Notes under the pieces: generated by a model | Seen by the model: only the letters and a program-made list of their open reading frames with translations | Told to the model about the DNA's origin: nothing | The model's database searches: none | Shown: one piece after another, positions 45,357 through 53,254 of the stretch | How the letters are laid out: each line of letters starts with the position of its first letter | Position numbering within the stretch: the stretch's first letter is position 1 | Made by a program: the position numbers and the translations under genes | Source: Candidatus Brocadia sp. WS118 | GTDB taxonomy: Bacteria > Planctomycetota > Brocadiia > Brocadiales > Brocadiaceae | Direction: 5' to 3' | Assembly (NCBI GenBank): GCA_007618135.1 | Contig: PHFX01000007.1 | Span: 1-64,000, forward strand | Length of the DNA: 64,000 bases

Positions 45357-46412
45357 ATGCCTGTGTTGTTGGGAAAGAAACGACTGATTGATTATGCCGC
45401 CTGCGGTGGGTGAGCAGGCAAGATCCCCGTCGAAGACATGGCGTATGTGGTTAAACATTTACCCGATTATCCGAATGAACGGCTGTTGGTTGGCCCAAAG
45501 ACTTTTGCCGATGCCGGTGTTTATAAGATTAACGATGAAATGGCGCTGGTGGAGACCCTGGATTTTTTTACGCCGGTCGTAAATAATCCATATGATTACG
45601 GCCAGATAGCCGCTGCCAACGCCTTGAGTGACGTCTATGCTATGGGTGGCAAACCCCTCACGGCCATGAATATCCTCTGCTATCCTTTAAAATCTCTGGA
45701 TAAAGACATTTTGGTGGAGATACTCAAAGGAGGCGCTGATAAGGTCAATGAGGCAGGCGCAACCGTTGTTGGTGGTCACACCCTGCAGGATAATGAGATT
45801 AAATACGGGTTGTCGGTTACCGGCATTATTCACCCTGACAAGATTGTGACGAATTCGGGTGCCAGACCAGGCGATGCACTCGTATTGACCAAACCGCTTG
45901 GCACAGGGTTGATTATCTCCGCTATCAAGGCCAACAAGGTTTTTGAGGGAGACGAACATCTTGTTACGAGAAGTATGTGCCAGTTAAACAAAACAGCCTC
46001 AGAAACGATGCTGGAAGTGGGCGTCAGTTCCTGTACGGATATCACGGGATTTGGCCTCATGGGTCACGCATATGAGATGGCAGAGGCCAGCAAGGTGACA
46101 CTGTCTTTCTTTGCGGAACGCATACCCATATTTGAAGATTGTGAACGCTATGTCAGGATGGGATTGATACCGGGGGTATCAAAACTCAGTAAGAAATATT
46201 TGAAGGATGCCATTACGATAGACTCCAAAGTGCGGGAAGAGTTGGTTGACGTCTTATTCGATGCGCAGACATCAGGAGGTCTGCTTATCTCGCTTCCGGG
46301 AGAAAAAGCGGAAATACTCTGTACAAAACTCAGGGAGAGGGATGTTGTGATGGCGAGTATCATTGGCGAAGTATGTGAGAGGAGGGACATTTCTATCGTT
46401 GTTACACCATGA
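45357..46412 (+). CDS. selD: Selenide, water dikinase SelD, itself a selenoprotein
   Basis: Makes selenophosphate from selenide and ATP for Sec-tRNA synthesis. ATG 45357 opens MPVLLGKKRLIDYAACGG, then an in-frame TGA (45411-45413) read as Sec19, then AGKIPVEDMAYVV. SelD proteins carry the catalytic Cys/Sec and Lys exactly here (Lys22). The body has ALVETLDFFTPVVNNPYDYG, ANALSDVYAMGGKP, GADKVNEAGATVVGGHT and SSCTDITGFGLMGHA. A short stem (GTC-GAA-GAC, 45429-45437) lies 15-24 bases after the UGA and may act as SECIS. Without readthrough a start at 45438 would remove the active site. 351 residues total. Confidence 0.93.
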
Positions 46413-46483
46413 ACCATTCCTGCTGGAAAATCAGCGCAAAGGAGTATCTTGCAAAAAATATTTTGACATTTTTATCAAAAATT

Positions 46484-46566
46484 GTAGCGCCGATCCCTTG
46501 TGGTCGGCATTTATGCGGAAGAAATCCACCCCCTAACCCCCGCCAGCGGGGGACACACCCGCGCTA
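46484..46566 (+). repeat. Interspersed repeat family 2, plus copy
   Basis: GTAGCGCCGATCCCTTGTGG...TCGGCAT, followed by a CCCCGCCAGCGGGGG hairpin and CCCGCGCTA, with GTAGCGC and GCGCTAT as inverted ends. Other copies lie at 47510-47593 (inverted) and 61645-61699 (shorter). Confidence 0.8.
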
Positions 46567-46620
46567 TGCATTCTGGGGTTAGGATAGTAACCGTTTCATT
46601 GTTTGAAAATTTTCAGCAAA

Positions 46621-46648
46621 GCAGGGGCGTATTGCAATACGCCCCTGC
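46621..46648. repeat. Perfect 28-base palindrome, second copy
   Basis: Same 22-base core as 24817-24844 (GGGGCGTATTGCAATACGCC...), with GCA/TGC outer bases instead of GTA/TAC; compensating change keeps the palindrome perfect. Confidence 0.75.
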
Positions 46649-46700
46649 TTTAGACCGCACAACATCGTGATTATTGAGATTTTTCAGAGGAAAAAATTCT

Positions 46701-47459
46701 GTGAAGATAAGCATGGTAGTCTTTATTGCCTCATGTACGATTGCTATAATCTTTTGTGTTACCCAGTTGATTTGTAATAAAAATAAGGTTTCAGCTATGG
46801 GTAATGCAAAATCCGTAATGGACGAAGATGCCTTTACACGTCAGCGAAAACGCATGGTGGAAGAACAGATTGCGTACCGGGGAGTAAAGGATAAAAGAGT
46901 GCTGGAAGCCATGGAATTTGTGCCTCGTCACCTGTTCATCCCTGAAGAAGTCCGTTTTTCCAGTTATTATGATCAACCTGTTCCTATCGGTTTTGGCCAG
47001 ACGATCTCACAGCCGTATATCGTAGCCTTTATGACGGAATTATTACAGGTAGGAAGTGATGATGTTGTATTAGAGGTGGGAACTGGTTCGGGATATCAGG
47101 CTGCTGTCCTTGCCAGACTGGTAAAACAGATATATACGATCGAGCTTGTGGAAGAACTGGGAAAAGAAGCCCGAAATCGCTTAAAAACCCTGGGGTACGA
47201 TAATGTAGAGGTGATGATTGGTGATGGTTACAAAGGATGGCCTGAATATGCACCCTTTGACGCTATTATGGTTACGGCAGCCGCCGAGCATATTCCGCAA
47301 CCCCTGATTGATCAACTGAAGCCCGGTGGCCGCATGGTTATTCCCGTGGGTGGTGTCTATGCAGTACAGGATCTCATGCTGATTACCAAGGATGCGTCCT
47401 CGAAGGTGGTAAAAGAATCCATTATTCCCGTGCGGTTTGTCCCCCTGCTCAGGAAATAA
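46701..47459 (+). CDS. pcm: Protein-L-isoaspartate O-methyltransferase with export or anchor sequence
   Basis: Repairs isoaspartyl damage in proteins by AdoMet-dependent methylation. GQTISQPYIVAFMTELLQ (about 100), LEVGTGSGYQAAVLARL (AdoMet motif I), FDAIMVTAAAEHIPQPL and QLKPGGRMVIPVG are complete. Unusually, about 40 residues precede the catalytic domain with a strongly hydrophobic stretch (SMVVFIASCTIAIIFCVTQLI), an uncleaved anchor or signal peptide. GTG 46701 behind AGAGG is the best start; TTG 46674 is possible. Cytoplasmic Pcm lacks this. Periplasmic Pcm would need AdoMet there, so topology matters. It is flanked by inverted copies of repeat family 2. Confidence 0.9.
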   Translation: MKISMVVFIASCTIAIIFCVTQLICNKNKVSAMGNAKSVMDEDAFTRQRKRMVEEQIAYRGVKDKRVLEAMEFVPRHLFIPEEVRFSSYYDQPVPIGFGQTISQPYIVAFMTELLQVGSDDVVLEVGTGSGYQAAVLARLVKQIYTIELVEELGKEARNRLKTLGYDNVEVMIGDGYKGWPEYAPFDAIMVTAAAEHIPQPLIDQLKPGGRMVIPVGGVYAVQDLMLITKDASSKVVKESIIPVRFVPLLRK

Positions 47460-47509
47460 GTTTTCCATTTGACAAGTTTATTATTTCCTTTCCAAACAAA
47501 TCGAAATTC

Positions 47510-47593
47510 GTAGCACGGGTATTGTCCCCCGCTGGCGGGGATTAGGGGGTGGATTTCTCCCGCAAAAATGCCGACCACAAGGGATCGGCGCTA
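47510..47593 (-). repeat. Interspersed repeat family 2, inverted copy
   Basis: Minus-strand copy of the element at 46484-46566, including the CCCCGCTGGCGGGG hairpin and ATGCCGACCACAAGGGATCG. With that copy it brackets pcm as an inverted pair. Confidence 0.8.
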
Positions 47594-47635
47594 TCTTCTT
47601 CAAAGAGCTACATGGTTATGACCTAAGCATAAAAC

Positions 47636-47672
47636 AAAAAGCCTCCCACATGCTTTAACCCATGCGGGAGGC
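47636..47672 (-). terminator. Terminator of the multicopper oxidase gene
   Basis: GCCTCCC-A-CATG pairs with CATG-C-GGGAGGC (47641-47652 with 47661-47672), with one mismatch, and is followed on the minus strand by TTTTTG. It lies about 25 bases past the oxidase stop. Confidence 0.85.
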
Positions 47673-47696
47673 CACAAGAAATTTTACACAATCCGT

Positions 47697-48986
47697 TTAA
47701 TGTTCTAATGGATTATACGGTTTTCCCTCTTTGACGAGAGGTTCATCCGGTTTTGCCGCCTTCGCTTTCGCTCTTACATCAAAGATCGTCAAAGCACCCA
47801 TCGGATATTTGCCGGTTGAAACCATGCCCCTGAGATTATGATCGTGCATGATCGTTACCCCTGCACCAAGATTGCACGACAAGCACTTTCTTTGGCTGGC
47901 GAAACGAGGAATCCTGACCAGGACGTCAATCCTTTCACCACTGGCAATGCACAGCGTGTCTTTTTCATACGTACTCTTTAATTTTCTTCCATCCAATGCG
48001 ACTACTTCCATGTGATAACCATGCGGATGGAATGCAAAGACATGGTCGGCGCCAATTGCCATAAAACGTATCAAAACCGTTTCATCCTCATATGCCACAA
48101 TCCTCGAACGTGGATCATTTACCACAGAACGTGGATGAAAGAGGTTGTCGGTATACGTTCTTCCATTAATCAGGAAATAATCCGCCTTCCAGTCTTGTAT
48201 CCCGTGAACAACCCCCGATTCTTGCAATTGCTCATTTGCTGTGGAGGATAATTCACTGACAAACAAGGTATAGTCCCGGTCATATTTATACCCATAAGCA
48301 GTCTTCGTCCTGTCCTGATGAATAATGATGGGAAAGTACATGCCTGCCAAAATATGATTGAAGCTGTCCACGTGGCAATGACCCATGAACGAGCCTTCAT
48401 GTTGCGGAGTTATTTCGTAAGTAAAAGATTTATGTTCCAAAACAGGGTCTACGGGCAAAGAAGGTACGCCATCAACCGCGGGCGCTAAATCCAGACCATG
48501 GAAATGAATCGTGTGTGCTACGTGATTAATTCCCGAATGTTCAGCGGCATGATGCATTCCCGTATTATGGAGGACGATGCGCGCCTTTTCTCCAACAAAG
48601 AGGTGAAGCGGGTCTGAAGGCACCTTAACGGGCTCAAGCAATCGTTCAGCTTCTTCCTTTGTTTTTATTTCCCCCACATTTTCAAAACTGTCCTTGGCAT
48701 GGGTATAACCAAAGACCCAGACCAATTCGCCGTTGGTCATCTCTATATATCCATCGGTCGTGTAAAGATGAAACTCCCATGCGCCGTCTTTCGCGCGTAC
48801 ACCCAGAACATCACCATTGGTGACATCAATTAACGCCTGCTCTTCCAGCTCTTCTTGAGTCAGATTCCAGTCTTCTGCTTTTTTTGCCTCTTCAGCAAAA
48901 ACAGCCGGGGCACCAAGGGCTGTCGTAATCCCCATCAATGCTGCTACAGCAGTACATCCCAGTAATTTTTTTAATGCTTTCATCAT
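47697..48986 (-). CDS. Two-domain multicopper oxidase (nitrite-reductase/laccase-like)
   Basis: Exported copper enzyme with signal peptide (TALGAPAVFA near 30). Domain 1 has HTIHFHGLDL (H161, H163) and the type-1 cluster GHCHVDSFNHILAGMYF (H203, C204, H205, H211, M216). Domain 2 has FHPHGYHMEV (about 315) and IMHDHNLRGM (about 395), where the Cys of the usual HCH is replaced by Asp. Type-1 copper is thus in domain 1 only, as in two-domain laccases and AniA/NirK-like proteins, with the trinuclear site formed between subunits. Substrate is unknown: nitrite, metal ions or phenols are possible. It has its own terminator. Confidence 0.9.
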   Translation of the reverse strand: MMKALKKLLGCTAVAALMGITTALGAPAVFAEEAKKAEDWNLTQEELEEQALIDVTNGDVLGVRAKDGAWEFHLYTTDGYIEMTNGELVWVFGYTHAKDSFENVGEIKTKEEAERLLEPVKVPSDPLHLFVGEKARIVLHNTGMHHAAEHSGINHVAHTIHFHGLDLAPAVDGVPSLPVDPVLEHKSFTYEITPQHEGSFMGHCHVDSFNHILAGMYFPIIIHQDRTKTAYGYKYDRDYTLFVSELSSTANEQLQESGVVHGIQDWKADYFLINGRTYTDNLFHPRSVVNDPRSRIVAYEDETVLIRFMAIGADHVFAFHPHGYHMEVVALDGRKLKSTYEKDTLCIASGERIDVLVRIPRFASQRKCLSCNLGAGVTIMHDHNLRGMVSTGKYPMGALTIFDVRAKAKAAKPDEPLVKEGKPYNPLEH

Positions 48987-49127
48987 CTTTTCCTTTCTAA
49001 AAAAAATGAAATACTTTGTAACATCACCCTTTTAAGAATCCATCAATCCCTGAGTTATCCGAATTTGCGCATACTTTGCCCTCCTCCTTATCAGATTGTT
49101 TGATTATCTTTCTGTTTTGTTCATAGC

Positions 49128-49553
49128 CTATGCATTGCGTATTTCGTTCAATTTTTCTTTTGCCACAGGATTTTGTGCAATCAAATGTTGTTTTTCCCAT
49201 AGCTTTCCAATGATTAATTCCAACTCTTCGATATTTATCGGTTTTTTGAGATAATAATCTGCCCCACATTTTGCTGCCTCTGCGGCAGTTTTTTCAGAAC
49301 TGTATGCGGTAGTTACCACGATTGCTACCGGCAGTTCCATTTTTCTGACTTCATGGATCAATGACAATCCACCCATGCCCGGCATTTTCATATCCGTTAA
49401 GACGATATCAAAATTTTCCCTGGAGATGAGATTCAAAGCATCGTAAGCCGAAAGCACACCAGAAACAGAAAAGCCGTCACGACTCAATATCTTTATTAAC
49501 CCATCAAGGGTGTTTTTATCGTCATCTACCAGAAGTAACCTGGGCTTTGCCAT
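49128..49553 (-). CDS. Stand-alone receiver domain, truncated paralogue of the adjacent NtrC-type regulator
   Basis: 141 residues covering only a CheY-like receiver: acidic pair LLVDDDK, phospho-acceptor Asp in FDIVLTDMKMPGMGG (about 54), Thr in TTAYSS and Lys in LKKPINIEELEL. The sequence matches the receiver plus linker of the next gene upstream (49853-51202) almost residue for residue, ending at the linker (NPVAKEKLNEIRNA). It looks like a tandem duplication that lost the sigma-54 ATPase and DNA-binding parts. All phosphorylation residues are kept, so it may act as a phosphate sink for the same kinase; that is inference. Confidence 0.88.
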   Translation of the reverse strand: MAKPRLLLVDDDKNTLDGLIKILSRDGFSVSGVLSAYDALNLISRENFDIVLTDMKMPGMGGLSLIHEVRKMELPVAIVVTTAYSSEKTAAEAAKCGADYYLKKPINIEELELIIGKLWEKQHLIAQNPVAKEKLNEIRNA

Positions 49554-49852
49554 AGAGGTTGCTCAGTGAGTAAAATTTTAAAATAGTTACGCGTGCCATT
49601 ATTAAAAACTCCATATATTGATTTAATACCGCTCCTGTTCCTTTCTTTACACCAGAGAAAACAACAATCATGCCAGGAATTTGTTGTTGATTGAGAGAAA
49701 TAACACAAGTAGCAAATTTAATAATAGTTATAACTAATTATATTTTTAAAAATTGATGGCAGAATAATAATGGCAGATGAATAACTACGTCCTGGAAACG
49801 AAAATTTTGCGGAATTTGAGGTATGCGGGCAAAAAGGTTTGAAAAAATTTCA
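49554..49852. other. Gene-free gap between paralogous regulators
   Basis: About 300 AT-rich bases between the NtrC-type gene and its truncated copy. No recognisable remnant of the ATPase or HTH is left, so the duplication either copied only the receiver or the rest has been lost completely. Confidence 0.4.
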
Positions 49853-51202
49853 CTACGAAGCCCATTCTTTTGCTTTATACTCGATCTTTCTCGTGGATAT
49901 CCCCAATATTTTAGCAGCCTCTTTTTTGCTGCCGCTTGTCATGGACAGTGTTTTCTGGATAATCTCTTTTTCGGCTTCTTTTAACGAAGTGCCCAGGGGA
50001 ATTTTGATCGCGGATATATCTTCCTTGTTGGGAACCATGTTTTTGGGCAGGTGGTCAATCGTGATCATGTTTTTTTTACAGAGCACGACAGACCTTTCCG
50101 TAACATTTTCCAGTTCCCTCACATTCCCTGGCCAGTGATACAAACAAAGCGCCTCCATCGCCTCGGGATCAAATCCCCTGATCTCTTTTTTATACTTTTT
50201 TGTGTATTTAATAATAAAAAAATTAGAAAGGAGCGGAATATCGTCTCTCCTTTCCCTCAACGGAGGCAACTGGATGGTTATGACATTTAACCGATAAAAC
50301 AGATCCTCGCGAAATCTTCCCTCCGCAGCCTCTTTTTCAAGATCCCGATTCGTCGCCGCAATTAACCTCACATTAACTTTCAGGGTTTTTTCTCCGCCGA
50401 CACGCTCAAACTCGCCTTTCTCCAGAACGCGAAGGAGCTTCACCTGCACTTTTAAACTCATTTCACCCACCTCGTCAAGAAAAAGTGTGCCTCCATCTGC
50501 CATCTCAAATCGTCCTTTTCTCGACTGAATAGCGCCGGTAAATGCCCCTTTTTCATGACCAAAGAGTTCGCTTTCCAAAACGCCTTCCGATAAGGCGGCG
50601 CAATGCAATGCCACAAAGGGCATGCTGGCCCTGTCGCTTTGATAATGAATCGCATTTGCCACGAGTTCTTTCCCCGTTCCCGTTTCCCCTAAAATCAGGA
50701 TTGATGCAGTGCTGGGGGCAACGTCTTCGATGGTCTTGAGTATACGTTGCATATGGGGAGTGCTTCCAACCAGTTCTGAAGACTTATACTTGTCCTTTAA
50801 TTTTTCCTTTAACAGGCGGTTCTGGACAATCAACTGCTGTCTTTCCCACAGCTTTTCCAATACCAATTCCAATTCCTCAACGTTTACGGGTTTCGTCAGA
50901 TAATCGTCCGCCCCGCATTTTATTGCCTCCACGGCTGTTTTGACCGAGCTATAGGCAGTGATAACCACAATTGCCACCGGCTCTTCCTTTTTCCGTAATT
51001 CGTGAATCAGCGACAATCCTCCCATACCGGGCAGCTTCATATCCGTCACTATGATATCAAAGGTTTTCCTGGAGAGGAGATTTAATGCCTCATAGCCAGA
51101 CAATGCCCCGGAGACGGGATATCCGTCTCGCGACAAAATCTTCACTAATCCGTCAAGCGCCGTTTTATCGTCATCGATTAATAAGATCCTTGGTTTTGAC
51201 AT
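49853..51202 (-). CDS. Sigma-54-dependent response regulator, NtrC family
   Basis: Activates sigma-54 promoters when phosphorylated. Receiver at 1-120 (LLIDDDK, phospho-Asp in FDIIVTDMKLPG), AAA+ domain at about 145-385 with SILILGETGTGKELVANAIH (Walker A), GAFTGAIQSRKGRFE (the GAFTGA loop that contacts sigma-54), GGTLFLDEVGEM (Walker B), and HWPGNVRELENV; a C-terminal Fis-type HTH (EAAKILGISTRKIEYKAKEW). Length 449 is normal. The histidine kinase upstream on the same strand is the likely partner. Targets are not known; no -24/-12 promoter was searched exhaustively. Confidence 0.96.
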   Translation of the reverse strand: MSKPRILLIDDDKTALDGLVKILSRDGYPVSGALSGYEALNLLSRKTFDIIVTDMKLPGMGGLSLIHELRKKEEPVAIVVITAYSSVKTAVEAIKCGADDYLTKPVNVEELELVLEKLWERQQLIVQNRLLKEKLKDKYKSSELVGSTPHMQRILKTIEDVAPSTASILILGETGTGKELVANAIHYQSDRASMPFVALHCAALSEGVLESELFGHEKGAFTGAIQSRKGRFEMADGGTLFLDEVGEMSLKVQVKLLRVLEKGEFERVGGEKTLKVNVRLIAATNRDLEKEAAEGRFREDLFYRLNVITIQLPPLRERRDDIPLLSNFFIIKYTKKYKKEIRGFDPEAMEALCLYHWPGNVRELENVTERSVVLCKKNMITIDHLPKNMVPNKEDISAIKIPLGTSLKEAEKEIIQKTLSMTSGSKKEAAKILGISTRKIEYKAKEWAS

Positions 51203-51360
51203 AAAATTTGTTTACATATAAACTATCTTCACGGATGGGTTAAATTTCTAAATCCCTTTCCCACTGCTTTGTCCCTTGCTACTTGCCCATTACTTCTATA
51301 TCTTTTTTGTTACTAAAATTATCCATAGTGCGACGTAGCCTCAGCCAAATCCCCCTTGTC

Positions 51361-51417
51361 GGTAGGACAAGCGTCCCCGCTTGTCAATATGATGTCAACC
51401 GGGACGGTTGACCTACC
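51361..51417 (+). repeat. Double-hairpin interspersed repeat, copy 3
   Basis: GGTAGGACAAGCGTCCCCGC then TTGTC, short spacer, GTCAACCGGGACGGTTGAC, CTACC. It lies between regulator and kinase genes, so the two may be separately transcribed or the repeat may sit in the message. Confidence 0.9.
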
Positions 51418-51490
51418 TCAGCAGTGAAGGGGGGGTGTAAAAAACTTCCGAAAAAAGAAAGATTTTATACGGTAATACTACAAGCAACGA

Positions 51491-52588
51491 CTACGAACTT
51501 ATGGGAAGCGCAATCACAAATTTACTCCCTTTAAGGGATTCCTCTAACCTTATTATGCCTCCGTGGGCCTGGACAATGTTTTGTGCAAACGAAAGCCCTA
51601 TCCCGGTACCGCCGTCTTTTGTGGTATAAAACAGTTGAAAAATCTTATCCTTCATCTCTTCCGGTATCCCTGGCCCTGTGTCCTGACAGGAGATACATAT
51701 TTCAGGTCCAATGTGTCTGGCGCAGACCTGCAACGCTCCTCCATCCGGCATTGCCTCAATTCCATTGATCAGGATATTCAGGACCGCCTGCTTCATTTTA
51801 TCCCTGTCGATCATTACCTGGGGTAATACATTCATAATGTCAAGGGCAATTTGAATACCCTGTAACTGCGCCTGTGGCAGGAGCAATGAAACAACCTCAC
51901 GGAGGACGTCGCCCACATCAACGTTACTTTTATTCAGTTCTCCTGTTTTTGAAAAATGCAAACACTCTTCGACAAATCCGCTTAAACGGCTCAGTTCCTT
52001 CTGAACGATGGTAACAATGTCAAGCAATTCTTTCTTTGACTTACCGCCGAGTTTCCTGGTGTCGAGTATTTCCCGTTCCAGCACCGTCATCTGGATATTC
52101 ATGGCATTTAAAGGGTTTTTCACCTCATGTGCCAGTTCTGCGGCGAATGCCCCAAGGGTGGACAAGGTTTTCGACCTGAGCACCTCATCCGAAAATCTTT
52201 TTATATCACTAATATCCTCGATTATGGAAACAATATGTGTCTCTTTTCCCTCCGGGTTTTTAAGAGGAGAAATGCTCATTTTTACCCAGGATTCGGTTCC
52301 GTCTCCCCGCCTGATCAGGAGTTCCCGTGAACCCTGAGAAAGGCCTCCGTGAAAAATTTCCATACCAGGGCAAAATTTCTCAGTTAAACACATGCCCGTG
52401 GAGGTATGACACAGAAAGATGTCGCCGCAATCCTTTCCGATAACCTCTGCCCGTGACCATTTCGTTATCTCTTCACAGGCGTGGTTAAAAAACACCACCC
52501 GCCGGTTGATGTCCTGTATCATAATGCCTTTGCTTACACAATCTAATGCCTGATTTAAGATGTCGGTTCGCGTGTCCGCAGTATCCAT
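51491..52588 (-). CDS. PAS-domain sensor histidine kinase, NtrB-like
   Basis: Soluble kinase, the likely partner of the NtrC-type regulator downstream. A PAS domain at about 8-125 (QALDCVSKGIMIQDINRRVV, with a Cys-rich segment CHTSTGMCLTEKFCPGM that may hold a redox or metal site) is followed by the H box FAAELAHEVKNPLNAM (phospho-His), N box NILINGIEAM, and G boxes DTGPGIPEEM and GGTGIGLSFAQNIV. I start at 52588 (MDTADTRTDIL), because the 46 residues upstream in frame do not look like protein. No membrane span, so the signal is cytoplasmic. Confidence 0.92.
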   Translation of the reverse strand: MDTADTRTDILNQALDCVSKGIMIQDINRRVVFFNHACEEITKWSRAEVIGKDCGDIFLCHTSTGMCLTEKFCPGMEIFHGGLSQGSRELLIRRGDGTESWVKMSISPLKNPEGKETHIVSIIEDISDIKRFSDEVLRSKTLSTLGAFAAELAHEVKNPLNAMNIQMTVLEREILDTRKLGGKSKKELLDIVTIVQKELSRLSGFVEECLHFSKTGELNKSNVDVGDVLREVVSLLLPQAQLQGIQIALDIMNVLPQVMIDRDKMKQAVLNILINGIEAMPDGGALQVCARHIGPEICISCQDTGPGIPEEMKDKIFQLFYTTKDGGTGIGLSFAQNIVQAHGGIIRLEESLKGSKFVIALPISS

Positions 52589-52885
52589 ACGTAGCAATAA
52601 GCCTATCAAAATTTCTCTAAAAGTAAATATTAAAATGCTGGGCAAGTTTGTTGACTGGAAGATTCCATGTTTTGCGGCAAAAGCACCACATCGAAATGGT
52701 AATATCAACAGAGGTAAATCTGCCACCTCTGGTATCCTTCGTTATTACAAATAACGCTGGATGAGTATCTTGACCTTGCCTTTTAAACAATCCAAAATGG
52801 CGGTATCGCCATCCGTAATTTTAAAAAATCTCCTGAATCTCTTCAACACCTCCGGGCTATTCTGAAAAAGCTGTAAAATAATTCA

Positions 52886-52914
52886 TTGACAACACACTGA
52901 TTTTTCGTTAAAAT
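52886..52914 (+). promoter_or_regulatory. Promoter of the SAM riboswitch operon
   Basis: TTGACA (52886-52891), 17-bp spacer, TAAAAT (52909-52914). Transcription would start about 10 bases before the riboswitch P1 stem, an ideal position. Confidence 0.8.
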
Positions 52915-52932
52915 TTTTTCAAACTTGTTTGT

Positions 52933-53053
52933 CTTATCGAGAGTGGCAGAGGGACTGGCCCTGCGAAGCCACAGCAACCGGTCTTGTCCAGTTAACTGAA
53001 TGGGCGAGATGCTGGTGCTAATTCCTGTCTCGTGTTTTTTGGGAAAAGATAAG
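52933..53053 (+). ncRNA. SAM-I (S-box) riboswitch
   Basis: The core motifs of the S-box aptamer are present in order: CTTATC-GAGAGTGGCAGAGGGA, CTGGCCCTGCGAAGCC, CAGCAACCGG, and GGTGCTAATTCC before the closing P1 strand GATAAG (53048-53053), which pairs with CTTATC (52933-52938). It senses S-adenosylmethionine and turns off methionine-related genes. The downstream gene is annotated as threonine-synthase-like, which makes the presence of an S-box informative about its pathway. Confidence 0.95.
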
Positions 53054-53063
53054 ATAGGTGCAT

Positions 53064-53106
53064 AAAAAAGCCTCTTCCTATCTTATATATAGAAAGAGGC
53101 TTTTTT
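53064..53106 (+). terminator. Regulatory terminator of the SAM riboswitch
   Basis: AAAAAAGCCTCTT (53064-53076) pairs with AAGAGGCTTTTTT (53094-53106) over 13 bp. The loop contains CCTATCTTAT (53077-53086), which can instead pair with ATAAGATAGG (53049-53058), the strand that overlaps P1. So without SAM an antiterminator forms, with SAM P1 forms and transcription stops. Confidence 0.93.
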
Positions 53107-53254
53107 ATTTGGTTCTTCAATAAACTTGTGCAGAAAAGCAGTAGCCGCAACCTTCGTGTTTCGCTATTGCCCGCATGCTTTATAAGACGGAGAATACCGT
53201 CACAGGAAGGCAGGAAGAACCTTTCATTTGATACCAGAAAGATGGAGGCAATAG

